The notes beneath the pieces are model-generated. The model saw only the letters and a program-made list of their open reading frames with translations. It was not told the DNA's origin and made no database searches. Shown here in pieces: positions 1 through 10,566 of a DNA stretch of 64,000 bases (position 1 is the stretch's first letter; each line of letters begins with the position of its first letter). The translations under genes were made by a program, and so were the position numbers. Where the stretch lies: positions 558,001 through 622,000 of the forward strand of contig AP026137.1 in assembly GCA_030295235.1 (NCBI GenBank). Direction: 5' to 3'. The DNA is from Fistulifera solaris. Its lineage: Eukaryota; Bacillariophyta; Bacillariophyceae; Naviculales; Stauroneidaceae.

Positions 1-425
1 CCGATCGCGTTAATACCTATCGCCAATCCGAGGCCGGCGTTGGGATTGTATCCGTACCCGTAGCCGTATCCGGGAGACACAATGACCGGAGACGGTTGCA
101 CGATGGTGGTTTGTCGTTCGACAACGCGGGTGGGGGCGCGGGACGGCGCTTTCGCGCGTCCTCCCGAACGACCTCCACTGCGACCGGCAATCACTTGCGA
201 AGATCCCGCAAAATCGGCATCCCAAGCCAACGCGGGAGCTGCCGCGACAATGTTGCTCATGAGATAAGCAGCCGCTACCACGGAAGTCATGGCTTTGCGC
301 GCGGCTTCGTCACTGCGGGCCGAGTGGAGGGCGGTCGTTGGGCGCGCAGTTTGAAGAGGCGCAAAAGCGCTTGCGGGGCTCAATGCGAACAAGGTAAAAA
401 CAGCGAAGGATCGAAGGAATGTCAT
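1..425 (-). CDS. Plastid-targeted Gly/Tyr-rich protein, 3' truncated
   Basis: The reading frame opens at an ATG at 425 and is still open at the window edge, so at least 141 residues are present and the C-terminus is missing. The first 20 residues form a hydrophobic signal peptide that ends at ASA|FAP, the classic complex-plastid motif, followed by an Arg/Thr/Ser-rich transit-like stretch. A second hydrophobic Ala-rich stretch ends in ALA about 65 residues in and could be a thylakoid transfer signal. The rest is low complexity: Gly/Arg-rich, then a GYGYGYGYN run, then a Gly/Ile-rich segment. The plastid location is inferred from the motif. I do not recognise the family. Confidence 0.75.
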   Translation of the reverse strand, partial: MTFLRSFAVFTLFALSPASAFAPLQTARPTTALHSARSDEAARKAMTSVVAAAYLMSNIVAAAPALAWDADFAGSSQVIAGRSGGRSGGRAKAPSRAPTRVVERQTTIVQPSPVIVSPGYGYGYGYNPNAGLGLAIGINAI

Positions 426-640
426 GTTATCGAGAAAGCAACGCAGATATTTGTCGTTTGTTTGTCTCCTTGTTGCAGGAAGAGCAGCTGTCAACAAGAG
501 GTGCAACAGGAAATGCGGCTGCAAATTGGTGACGTAAGGCGCCAAGGGCTACTTGGTATAGATCACATAGTACTCTTTACTGTCGTAGTGGCAAAACCAC
601 GTCAGCGTTGCAGAGTATCGACTATGAAGCTTCAAGTAGT

Positions 641-649
641 TACCTGGTA
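641..649. promoter_or_regulatory. TACCWGGTA palindrome, copy 1
   Basis: The palindrome here is TTACCTGGTAA. It lies in the divergent region between the plastid-targeted gene (start 425, minus) and the membrane protein gene (start 1181, plus). It is one of eight copies of TACCWGGTA in the window, seven of them upstream of start codons. A binding-site role is inferred from position and repetition. Confidence 0.4.
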
Positions 650-726
650 AGGGCTGGATTCTTTTGCGTGAATGACATTTTTATTCACGCTCACGATTCA
701 GAAATTCAGAACGTCATTCCCGCTTG

Positions 727-843
727 TACTGGAAAGCAGGTTAAAATTCTGCCTCTCAGGAAAGGACGTTAAAATTCTGCCTCTCAGTACAAGTTTCTAC
801 GTAGCGCCTACGGCGAGGCAGATTTTTAACGTCGTTTCCAGTA
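727..843. mobile_element. 117-bp MITE-like element with terminal inverted repeats
   Basis: The left end (TACTGGAAAGCAGGTTAAAA...) and the reverse complement of the right end (TACTGGAAACGACGTTAAAA...) match over about 30 bp, through TCTGCCTC. The element begins and ends with TA, which fits a TA target-site duplication of the Tc1/mariner type. The GTTAAAATTCTGCCTCTCAG stretch of the left arm is repeated once more directly inside, so the left arm looks partly duplicated. There is no coding capacity. The transposase family is inferred only from the TA ends. Confidence 0.6.
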
Positions 844-1180
844 ATTTGAAGGGCTTGTCCGCAAAAAAGTCCGCGAGACGGACGCGATGCTATGATTTTT
901 CGAAGGACGTTTTCTTCATAGAAGAACAGTTTTTGGTTTTTATTGATCCAACAAAGAACTTATTTCACAACTATGGGCAATGTATTCGTTACGACACGCC
1001 TGTCACAGACACCGAAGTCACTGGATCGCCAAGACGCGCAAGTGGAAAAAAGCAAGGAAAAAACGAAACTCAACCGTCGCAACTCTCCCTTCGCAAACGA
1101 AAGTATCACAAAAAAAACACGAATATGTACCCAACCCACTGGCTGTTTTACTATTACCGATTCATTCAATTCACCAAGCT

Positions 1181-2323
1181 ATGTCGGACAAGAAAGATAA
1201 AAAGGAAAAACGGGGCTTTTTTGGGGCGAAGAAAAGCGGTGATGCTTCCGTTCGAAAATCCAAGTCCTTTAAACGGATTCGCGGTCTGTTGAAAGGAAGC
1301 AAAAGCAAAAAGACTTTAGAGAAGAAAGAAAAAACAACGAGACGAAGGAGATACGGTGTATGACGTTGACGTCGAAGATCGTTCGATTATGACTCGTCAA
1401 ACGGTAGAAGCGCCGAAACCGTTCTTGTTGAAAATCGTATTGCTGTTGATGGACCCAGTGACGCGCCGGTTCGAATTACTGCAGCTGGAATTTGATTCCC
1501 TCAATGCCACCGTAAATGACATTTTGGTGCAGATTCCTGTCTCGGTCACCGAAGAAGCTTTGCGTGAACAAAAGTATGTCGCAATCTGTGGACCCGACGC
1601 GAAAGAGAAATCGCCCACCGAAATGCTATCCAGCTTTTGTGCAGGAAATGGGGTCTTGGTGGCCATTCCGGAGGGATTGCAAGCGCGAGAATGTGTGCGT
1701 CTAGCGACGCCCATTCTGTCGGATTCGAAAGTGACACAAATGGTAAGTCAACACTTTGAATTCTTTCATGACTGGATAACACAATCTCAAATTTTATTTA
1801 GCTCAAAGCCAGTGGAATCAATGCCTCAGAGTGGAAAGACGATGTTAAAAGCAAGAGTGTCCCCGAAGCTCGACAAAACAAAAGTGCTCCTACGAAAAAG
1901 ACGAGGGGCGGCGGTACCGCTCTCACAATCCTCGTGATCGCTCTTTTGGCGGCAGGATTGCAGGTATTCCATCTCTACATTTCAGCACCTATTCAGAGAG
2001 GCAACGTCGTTTCTCCCAATATATGGCTACGCGAATGTGGTTTGAACTTCTTTTCGTGTGATAAAGAATCTTATTTCCGTATCAAAGATGGCAAGGCCAT
2101 CCGCACGAATGGCCGGAACGAAGTGATGTGGGTGATGGAGGGAGCTGCCTGCACCTCCGGGGAGTGCCAGAATGGTATGCAAGTAAAGTCCGACGGAAGT
2201 ATTTTGATCGGAGGAAAGCCAGTTACGCATGTCACTATGTATAAGGAGGCGGCATTGTCTCCGTGGCCTTTTGCCGAAGAACCGCTGGTGAAGACTCGTC
2301 ATGCGAAAATCCTCGTGAACTAA
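1181..2323 (+). CDS. Single-pass membrane protein with possible ubiquitin-like domain
   Basis: The protein is about 360 residues in two exons with an intron at 1743-1801 (GTAAGT...TTTAG). It starts MSDKKDKKEKRG, a strongly basic region of about 55 residues. A beta-rich stretch resembling a ubiquitin-like or DIX-like fold follows (FLLKIVLLLMDPVTRRFELL...), then a Lys-rich linker, one transmembrane helix (TALTILVIALLAAGLQVFHL) and a domain of about 115 residues with four cysteines. The basic N-terminus and the rest are one frame apart. Reading the A6 run at 1329-1334 as A5 joins them as KKEKQRDEGDTVYDVDVEDRS, which reads naturally. Otherwise the gene would start at the ATG at 1389. Family not recognised. 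The Ubl fold is a guess from pattern. Confidence 0.6.
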
Positions 2324-2529
2324 CGTTGTATGGTCGAATTTTGGTCGTTATCATAAGAACTGGCTGACCCGATTGGCGTGCGCTCTTGATGTTAACTATA
2401 CCACTCGTGTTTGAATTCGTGCGATTGATTTAAATTTAATAGACTACATTCGTTTTGAGATAACTCGCGTTGTACTCTAGCATTGTGGGATCGTGTAGGT
2501 GCATGCCGTTTCATTATCGCTCTCTTCAT

Positions 2530-3656
2530 TTAAACCCACGCCGTCAGAGTCAAACCAGAGGTACCCAATTCTTCCAATGTCTGAAAAGCTTTGGCAAAGT
2601 CTTTGTAAAACTTGTCGGCATCTCCAGCGTAGATATCTACATACCTCTTGAATTTCTTATCCTGTAGAAGAACGAGATCCGAAGGCAGCATCATGAGATT
2701 CCCACCGGGTGCGTTCACGTACTGATACGGTCCGTCCCATTCTTTGGCCACCCAGTTCAGATTCTTCAATATCGTAAAGTATGCGTTATTGAACGTCGTG
2801 GGCGTAGGAGTCCATGGTCCATCATAGCCACTGGCAGTGCTGCGAAACAAAGAAAACGTCCGACGTGAGTGTATTCTGCAGAGACACCGAATGACACAAT
2901 CGATACGCACGTATGACAGCGTCCCAGCGCATGAGCACCACTCAGTGCCACGATTTCTTGATCGTTGAACCCCATGCGATTGAAAATAGCCCGAACGTGT
3001 GCGGCGTCGGCTGGGTCACTTCCTGGGGGACCGCTGTCGGCATTTGGCAACCGACCATCCGGTGTCACGGCCGATGCGTCAAGTGCATCGACACGGCCAC
3101 TGCTCCAAGGAATGACGGGGCCTCCCATGGCATGAATGGCCGCAACTGATGCAGTTGTGTGAGTGCGATTTATACTTCAGCATTCAAGAAAGCGGAAGGG
3201 AAACGTACCTCCGGCCAAGGTGTATAGATCCGCATACGAAATGAGTCCGTCGTACTTGGCATGAATGGGTTCCAGCCACTGTACGGCCGTATCTTTCAAT
3301 CCAGCATTGCCACCATGCGCCAGTTCTTCGGCGAACCGAATGGTGCCTTGTCCGGATCCACCGGTTTTGGATTTTTGGTCGTAGGTGCCCGAAGAATGCC
3401 ACGCCAATCGCACCAACGTCGGACCTTTATCGGGATCGGCACGAACGAGATCTTCAATATCTTTGGCGACTTCTTTGTAATCGACAGCCCACGAAAAAGA
3501 CGGCCAGAAACTGATGACAGCCGTCCCAAGAGAACTGGCCAAGACATCTCGTCGCGTGGCCGAAAGAACCGGCAATCCGCTACGAGGAGTCGTCGTTGTC
3601 GGACGAAAAGCTTGTCCTGCGCACAGGAAAGAGAAAAGAAGTAGAGCGGAGAACAT
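2530..3656 (-). CDS. APX: Ascorbate peroxidase, predicted thylakoid lumen
   Basis: Class I haem peroxidase of about 330 residues in three exons, with introns at 3146-3208 and 2840-2910. The distal catalytic box RLAWH (Arg, Trp, His) and the proximal haem-ligand box [11 protein letters not shown] are both intact. The N-terminus looks tripartite: a signal peptide ending GQA|F, a Thr/Pro/Arg-rich transit region, then a second targeting segment with twin arginines ([15 protein letters not shown]) ending in SWA. That pattern suggests Tat-type import into the thylakoid lumen, where it would reduce hydrogen peroxide with ascorbate. The downstream ATG at 3656 is chosen because it starts the signal peptide directly. 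Cytochrome c peroxidase-like specificity cannot be excluded by eye. Confidence 0.88.
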
Positions 3657-4138
3657 GGGAATGGAACGGTATGGTAGGATTGATGTGAAGAGAAATAATG
3701 AAGTATCCAACATGATGATCGGCGTCGGATCTGTTCCACCCACCAACGAGCAGTCAACGAGAGCATCAAAAGATCGCTCGGCGGTTCTTGGTTCGCTTTT
3801 CTTCACAATAGTGGCAAAAGTACTATGACGTAGTATATACTCAGAGTGTATACGACATATTGTAGCGACTCGATTTTAGTCACGAGGCGTTGACCCGCCG
3901 CAGCCGCAAGGAGGTATAACCGACCCGCCGACATTGTCGCCATTCGCCATCGCCTGTGAACGACAACAATAACGACAATGCTGCAGCAATCCAAATGATT
4001 AATGTCTCTTCCTTTTGAGATTATCTCTGTTGCTTTCAATTGTGTTTAGAGGCGCTCGGGAGAACGTTAAAAGGAACCATTTTCCTTGTCCAACATTCGA
4101 ACGAATGCACCTCTTTCGATCCTCGAAACGTTCGAAGG
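3657..4138. other. Divergent intergenic region
   Basis: This 482-bp region separates the peroxidase (minus) from the GT49 gene (plus). I see no gene in it. It holds a short imperfect inverted repeat around 3833-3858 (AGTATATACTC...GAGTGTATAC) and a GC-rich stretch near 3885-3945. Both neighbours' promoters must lie here. Confidence 0.5.
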
Positions 4139-5679
4139 ATGCACGATCCGTATCGCCCGCACCATCCCCTCGTTCGACGCAAACGCCGACAGCTTCGGCG
4201 GCTCGCTTTCGAAGACGACAACCCGATACGATCTTGCCGTTACACGGTACACCTCCCACACTGGCGTGGAAAAAGCAAGGAAATAATTCGAACTTTTTTA
4301 TACGGAGGACAATTTTATCCGGAAGGTCGCCGGAGACGAAAGATACGTCGCGATTATCCACTCTGGCAACAAATCTTTTGTTCTTCACCGACGCGAATGC
4401 TCATCACTCTTTTGGTGTTGACGTATGTTTCCCTTCTTTACGTAGTATGGCCGTTGCTTCATTTTTGATGCAACAATTATCGTCGCACGGCAGTACCATC
4501 GTGCGGGGAAGGGATTTGTTACTGCATCACTCGTACTCCTCCGAGAGTCTGGCTCACATCGATGCGCTCTATGACGCAATACAACGCATTCCTCCACCGC
4601 CTTCTTTGACCACGCGGTCCGAGTTTTTACAACAAATGTACCCCCAATTCTATCATCGCAATTCCGAGCGAAAGAGCGAACGACCCATTCGGAGTCTACT
4701 GGCTCCCGATCATCGGAGACCACATTGTCCTACACCACAATCTGACACATTACAACAAGTGACGCTTGTCATTCAAACGACAATACATCGTCTTCCCGTT
4801 GTACAAGAAACGTGTCGACGTTGGAAATCATCACCGATGATTGTTGTGGTGGCGTTATCGGAGGACGACGAAGACTTTTCCTCCATCATTGATTCGTACG
4901 ATTGCCCGAATACCCAGTGGATTTCCTATCACTTACCGTCGTCGACATTGGATTATCCCGTCAATCATTTACGGAATTTGGCCCTGGAAGCCGTTTCTAC
5001 CAGTCACGTATTGGTGGTTGATGCCGATTTTGTTCCCTCGATCGCTTTGGAACAAGCCATTGTACAGAATCTACCGGCATTGTCACCCCGACAAGCCATG
5101 GTGATTCCGGCGTTTGAACGAATCATGGAATGCAACCATCAGAACGATTGTCTGGAACTGTTACAGCACAATAGTTCTTTCATTCCGCGTACCATGATGG
5201 AACTAGAGACGTGTATGCAAGCACACGACTGTCGTGTGTTTCAAGCCAACAACAATCCGGAGGGTCACTCTTCCACCCGTTCGCACGAGTGGCTGTACGA
5301 TCCACACAAGGAATTGCGCACCATCGAATGCTTCGATTCATTGCGGTATGAGCCATATTTGGTGTTACCGTGGTGCGCCAACGATGCGGTTCCGTATTAC
5401 GACGAACGATTTCATGGATACGGGAAGAACAAAATTCAACACGTTCAGCACGTGCGCTTCTTGGGATTTTCATTTGCCGTATTACCACCGCAGGGATTTC
5501 TCGTCCACGCTCCGCACCCCGAATCGGCCGTCAAAGAAGAATGGAACAATGTCAAGACATCGTCCTTGCATCGAGACATGGATGCCTTGTATCGTGAATT
5601 TTTGCACGAGTTGGTGGAGGAAAGCCGCACCAACATGGTGGACGTCCATTCTATAGTGGGGCCGTGCGAATCGTCCTAA
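4139..5679 (+). CDS. Golgi glycosyltransferase, family GT49 (LARGE/B4GAT1-like)
   Basis: The GT49 catalytic domain lies in about the last 310 residues: YPVNHLRNLALE, the DxD motif in VLVVDADFVPS, a MVIPAFERI strand and ERFHGYGKNKI near the end, followed by VHAPHP. These enzymes add glucuronic acid or related sugars in the Golgi lumen; the acceptor is unknown here. The N-terminus from the ATG at 4139 is basic and cytosolic, with a signal anchor RMLITLLVLTYVSLLYVVWPL that fits a type II protein. Anchor and catalytic domain are in different frames. Reading the T5 run at 4462-4466 as T6 joins them as LLHFLMQQLS (513 residues). Without this the catalytic frame would have no anchor. Confidence 0.85.
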
Positions 5680-5739
5680 AGAATACAATATTTCATAACA
5701 ATGTGCTTAGCGATATTTACAAAGTGACCTTCTATACTA

Positions 5740-6228
5740 CTATTGACGTTCTTGTTCCGTTTGCAGAATAGGAACACGACGACACCGTTCTTGAAACGCG
5801 GCAACTTGATGTTTTCCAACTTGCGGCAACAGAAAGTCCAAAGAAGTCGCCAATAGCGGATCACGGCTGGTGATTTGCAATTCCAGTGATACTTGTGTTT
5901 TGCTTTCTGACAAGGGTTGCAAACGCCATTTGCTGTGCAAGGAATCAAAGAGACGACTTTCGATGCTCACAATATCGACCTGCAATTGTTCCGGATCGAA
6001 CGTCACCGACGACACGTACGAATCTTGGATGAAAGGAGGAAATTCGAACGACAAAGTGGCTTTCATATGATTTCCATTCGTTTGCAAGACTTTGGATTGC
6101 GTGACAAAGGGAAGAAATTGGGAATACGCATCGACGTCCTTGACAATTTGAAATAAGTGATGGGCCGGTGTGGGTACGATTTGTCGTTCAATGTGTCGTT
6201 TTGTCACCGAAAGTGCGCGGAAGAGCAT
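5740..6228 (-). CDS. COQ10: Coenzyme Q-binding protein COQ10 (START-like)
   Basis: This 162-residue single-exon protein matches the polyketide-cyclase/START family typical of COQ10: an amphipathic basic N-terminus, IVPTPAHHLFQIVKDVDAYSQFLPF, the strand FEFPPFIQDSYVS and a C-terminal helix (QVAAFQERCRRV). COQ10 binds ubiquinone in the mitochondrial inner membrane and supports electron transfer. The first in-frame ATG is used; upstream codons reach a stop with no other Met, so the mitochondrial presequence would be very short (MLFRALSVTKR). It is convergent with the GT49 gene and divergent from the POLD3-like gene, sharing a 436-bp promoter with it. Confidence 0.85.
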   Translation of the reverse strand: MLFRALSVTKRHIERQIVPTPAHHLFQIVKDVDAYSQFLPFVTQSKVLQTNGNHMKATLSFEFPPFIQDSYVSSVTFDPEQLQVDIVSIESRLFDSLHSKWRLQPLSESKTQVSLELQITSRDPLLATSLDFLLPQVGKHQVAAFQERCRRVPILQTEQERQ

Positions 6229-6408
6229 GGCATTGGTGAGTTCTGGAAGAAGAGGATTGTTGTCTTGACAAGAAGTTTAAGCACGGTGGGAAGACGGAGA
6301 AGTGTTATCTTTAGTTTCAAGGAGCCGCGCAGCGCGATCATCATGGTCGTCATTCTTGTTGCGTATTTTTCGCTATTTCTTCCGTGGTGATCTCATACGG
6401 CACTGGAC

Positions 6409-6417
6409 TACCAGGTA
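6409..6417. promoter_or_regulatory. TACCWGGTA palindrome, copy 2
   Basis: TACCAGGTA lies in the divergent promoter, about 180 bp upstream of COQ10 and about 250 bp upstream of the POLD3-like gene. It matches the other seven copies exactly in the nine-base core. Confidence 0.4.
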
Positions 6418-6664
6418 CTATCCTCGAAGGTGTATACGACTTTTTTGCTTGATTGGATCATGTGTTTGAGTCACGAATGTCTCGACAGGTTCCAGGCGCG
6501 CGCGCCGACTGCAACGGAAACTGGCCCGCGTTGGAGGGAAAATCGTCGTCCTCGCGATCTGCGCTCCTCGTGAAAAAGGCGACCTTTCATAAACGTTTAG
6601 TATCACCATGATGTTCGTATAAGTGGGAAGAAGAATTCTCACGCAACACACAATAACTAATAAT

Positions 6665-7830
6665 ATGACAAATTTGTATACAGAAGATCAATTGCAAGAG
6701 GTGACATCCTGGATGGAGGATGAAGGTCGAAGTGTAACCATTGCGACCGTCAGCCAATCGCTGGGAATTTCGCGATTGCCAGCGCAAGCGTTGCTCGAAC
6801 AGTTGGGTAAGGAGAACACTGTTCGAGTCACCGTCACTGCTGCGGAAACAAAGATTCGAGAAAGCTCCATTCCGACGACCGGTACGTAATTTGGAGCTCA
6901 AAGAACGAACTTTGCCGTGTCATTCATCTCACCTACTTGTGATGCACTTTCGTTTGTGCAGTTTTCAAACTTTCTCCAAGCTCCAAGGACGGGTACATGT
7001 ATGCGATTTCGGGACAAGAGTCGGTAGCAACGGCCCATGAACGAGATATGGATCAAATGAGAGACATGTTAAAAAACAATCAATTGAACAATTTGACCGC
7101 TTCGGCCACGGATAGCATTGCACCGGCCGAACCGATATTACCCTTGATGCAACACAATACAGACTCGTCGTCGGATCGACCCATTGTGAGCTCACTGGAT
7201 CGCACCAAATCTTCGGCACCTGCGAAAAAAGTTACCACGGCCGAATCCTTCTTTCAAAAGAAAAGTACGACTCCGGCCGAGAAAACGAACAGGATTGCTA
7301 CCATAGAGAAAACAATCAAGGAGACGAAGCCGACTCTACCCAAATCATCGAAAGAAAAGGAATTCAGCAAAGAGAATGAAAAGGAAAATAATAAGAAAGT
7401 GGGTCGCGTCGAAGATTTGGTCGGCGATGAAGATGATAGCGAGGAGGATGAGGAAGTGGCGCCGCGCAAAAAAGTAATTCGCGGGCGCAAAGATCCCAAA
7501 GAAGAGAGTGTTGAGGAAAAGGAAGAGACACCCGTGGTGGAACCACCCGTCCGAGGGGCGATGGATGATTTTGCCACCGAAATGAAACGTCCTACGGCAC
7601 CGACCACGACGACGACAGGACGTAGACGGCGCAAGAAACTCATTCAAAAGACGTCCATGGACGCACAGGGTTATTTGCATACAGAAACGCAAGAGGTTTG
7701 GGAAGATATTCCATCTGATGAAGAAGATGAACCGGTTTTCGTCCCGAAAAAGCCAACGACACAACAAGCATCGAATAAAAAGGTGAATATGAAGCAAGGT
7801 AGTTTGTTGGGATTCTTTACTAAGAAATAA
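6665..7830 (+). CDS. POLD3: DNA polymerase delta subunit 3 (POLD3/Cdc27-like)
   Basis: The protein is about 361 residues in two exons with an intron at 6882-6961. The first ~75 residues form a small helix-turn-helix-like domain (YTEDQLQEVTSWM...SLGISRLPAQALLEQL) as in Cdc27 proteins. The middle is charged and disordered, including FFQKKSTTP and long Glu/Lys runs. The protein ends in KQGSLLGFFTKK, a clear PCNA-interacting (PIP) box of the Q-x-x-L-x-x-F-F type. Cdc27/POLD3 is the polymerase delta subunit that links the enzyme to PCNA in the nucleus. The identification rests on the N-terminal fold, acidic linker and terminal PIP box. Another PIP-box nuclear protein is possible but less likely. 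Confidence 0.8.
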
Positions 7831-7880
7831 AGCAAGCTCGTTTCATATTCACTTCATTTTAAGAACGGTCTGATGTTCTC

Positions 7881-10164
7881 TTATCTTGTTTTGTCGGTTG
7901 GTAGTGCTCGAAACTTTTCTTTCATGTTGGCATCCGTGACTTGCACTGTCCCGACTTTCTTGGTGACGTAGAAGCACTTGTTCAGCGCATTGGGTTCCAT
8001 GACAGCGCTAACGCACACTTGAGCGATTTCGGCCCGCGACATTGATGTCACATATTCATTGCTTGGTTGCAGGTCGATTGTAGTCTCTTCTGCGGAAGGT
8101 ATCTCATTAAAGCCGGAGACCCGAACGATTGCGTAATTGAGACCGCTATTCCGTACGATTTCTTCACCACGGTATTTGTAATACGTTTCCTCGGGACTGT
8201 TCAGTCTTCCTGCGCCATCCTTTGCCAAAGTTTGGAAGGTGGAATCATCCAAAAGCTTTACTGTGTTGACATCGTCATTACTGCCGGCAAGTGCAAGTTG
8301 TCGAGCCTCATGCCGAATCATACTGTTTTGAACCACTGGGGGGATCTGGGCGTCGCTAAGATACACGAACTCGGGTTCAGGTTGTGACTTGTAGAGCTTG
8401 ATGTAGCTTAGCGCTAAATAAAAACTACTCCACTCCCCTCTTTCTAGTTTCGTCTTCAATGGATTGCTCGAACTTCGGTATCGGAAACCTATGTTGCGAA
8501 CATCGCTGCCTTGAAAAACCGGCACTGCATTGATGTCTTTTGTGACCTTCTCCGTTTGTTGCACCGGCCTAAAGTTTTCAAACGGTAGTCGGACCGTCAC
8601 AAACTTGTTCCGCGACTTATTTTTCGACGTTTGGGATTTGCTAGCTGTGGAGAATTGGCAGACGTACTCGATTCCGTTATCGTAATACTCTTTCGTCCTG
8701 ACGAACGCCTCATAAGTACCGCCATCACTACAAACACGGACAATGAATCCACCGAAACCTGCCCCAAGATCAATACCATTTTCAGGATCTTGTCGAGATC
8801 TTAGGCGGCTAGAAGTAATGGCAGCTTCGCCACCAGAACGGCCTTCACTCGGTTTCGGAACGCGACCGACAAACACACCATGCCCAAACTGATTACGGAT
8901 CCATTGTGTTTGCATTTTGACCGATGCATCTTTTCTCTTTTCGATTTCTGATTCATAAAGTTTCTCAACGTAGTCGTCGTCATCGTCCTCAAAGTCATCA
9001 TAGATATCAGAGAAGTCATCGGGATCGTATCCCAGGTCCCCGCTTGCGGCTCCTTCAGATGCATTTTCAACGTCCTCCTCGTCTAGAGAAAACAGATTGA
9101 AATCTTCCGGCCTACCCTGAAACTTGAACAGAGACCGCTTTGCAGCTTGAGAAGTGCCATAATCGGAATGACGAACGTTCAAAAACGCCTGAACAATATT
9201 GTTCAAGCCAATCAGATCAACTTGCTTTGCGAGTTGAGCTCGGACTTCAAAACCGATTCCATCTGCTCCCACTCACGGTCACTCGCAGTGCCCTTTTCAG
9301 CCAATCTGGGAGCCCCACTGTCTGTCATCATCTGATCGTCATCTAGATTCTCTTCCATGAACTCACGAAACTTCTCCTGGAATTCATCTTCGTCAGCACG
9401 TGGCGGATTCGTGCAAAAATAATTTTATCCACATCAGTCACCGCGTACTCCAGACTTTCAATGTTATTTAAATCCCCTTGACAGTACGTAACTCCTGTTC
9501 CCAACATGTTGAGCGTTTGCGTGTACAAATCTCGGACGAGTACCCGCACACGGGATCGTCCTTCCTGTAACAGGCGCTTCACCACGAGTCTCCCAATTTC
9601 TCCCGTAGCACCGACAACAAGAATCTCCGGAATGTAATCATCTTCCACCAATCTTCCTAGAGACGAGGTCCCATCTTGAAAGTTGGTAAAACGATCATCC
9701 AAATAATAGATAGATGATTTCAGCTCGTCGGATGTTTTGATGGAAGTAAGCGCCGTGTCGATTTGTTTGCGCAGATTTTGACCCGCTTTGAAGGGATTTA
9801 ATTTGTCGAGCAAATTGGGTCTCTCCTGCTCTTCATCTTGTTGTTGTTTGCTTCTCATACGCTCCCCAACCGCTTTTAATAAATCTTGTTTCTTTGCTTC
9901 CGCATCTTTTGGGTCATTCTTTTTCGCTTTCTTTCGTTTTGACGGCTCTTCATTATTACCGCTCACATCGTCGGAATCGGATTTATTTTTGTTGGTATTC
10001 GATTGTAGAATGATACGTGTTCGACTGGCGGAAGCAGGTGTAAACGGTTCGATACGAACGCTATTCGTGGGTCGAGCAGGCATGAGAAAAGCCTCGGATT
10101 CCCAAACAGCCCACAGGAGCATGTATGGAATACATGAGACGAACCGTCGAGACGTCGAGGGCAT
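7881..10164 (-). CDS. Plastid SDR/CIA30 protein, HCF173-like
   Basis: Atypical short-chain dehydrogenase with an inserted CIA30 domain, about 761 residues once joined. In order: signal peptide and SEA|F plastid motif, a Lys/Glu-rich linker, the Rossmann box EILVVGATGEIGR, the strand DVDKIIF, an acidic linker, VRHSDYGTSQAAKRSLFKF, the CIA30 domain (GFGGFIVRVCSDGG...FVTVRLPFENFRP), then the SDR C-terminal half (NYAIVRVSGF...). Plant HCF173 has this architecture and activates translation of psbA mRNA in chloroplasts. The same role here is inference. Two frame breaks interrupt the gene: the A5 run at 9415-9419 and the A4 run at 9249-9252 (plus strand), each needing one extra base. Confidence 0.78.
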
Positions 10165-10337
10165 AATTTCTTTATTGTTTGTAAGAAGTAAGTGATACAG
10201 CAGCAATGATATCCCTCTATAATGTTATTTGCTTTTCCGTGTGTCAATCTCAATTAGTTCATCATCGTTATCGTCATCGCGTTCGCGATATCAAAGTAAT
10301 CCGTAAATTCATTCATACAGAAAAGCTGGGTATGTCA

Positions 10338-10503
10338 GGTCCAGAAATTCTGGACCAGTTCATTTCATTCTTACAGAAAATCTGGCAGTTCCAGGAATTC
10401 TCGGTATTCATTCACAAACTTTCTGGCAAGGAAATAACGCGCTTTCTGGACCATCCTCATAATTTCTGTATGAACAGAAACTCCTTTTCCAGAATATCTG
10501 GAA
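10338..10503. promoter_or_regulatory. Cluster of CAGAWWWTCTG palindromes in a divergent promoter
   Basis: Three copies of CAGA-N3-TCTG occur in 165 bp: GGTCCAGAAATTCTGGACC at 10338-10356 (9-bp arms around one base), CAGAAAATCTG at 10374-10384 and TTCCAGAATATCTGGAA at 10487-10503. Half-sites such as TTTCTGG and TTCCAGG lie between them. The region separates the HCF173-like gene (minus) from the mTERF fusion gene (plus). The arrangement suggests cooperative binding of a dimeric regulator. The same motif recurs near 39936-39983. Confidence 0.5.
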
Positions 10504-10566
10504 CATTTTCCAAAACCACCCTCATCGTCGCCAGTTCAAACCGCTCGATCGTCAAAAATCGTTTCA

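Noticed and set aside
96-650. 184-codon plus-strand open frame at the window start
   Set aside because: It overlaps the plastid-targeted gene on the other strand, is rich in Arg/Cys/Ser without domains, and ends in the intergenic region; the minus-strand frame has a clear signal and ASAFAP motif.
672-1292. 206-codon plus-strand open frame
   Set aside because: It runs through the MITE-like element and overlaps the start of the membrane protein gene in another frame; no domain or codon pattern supports it.
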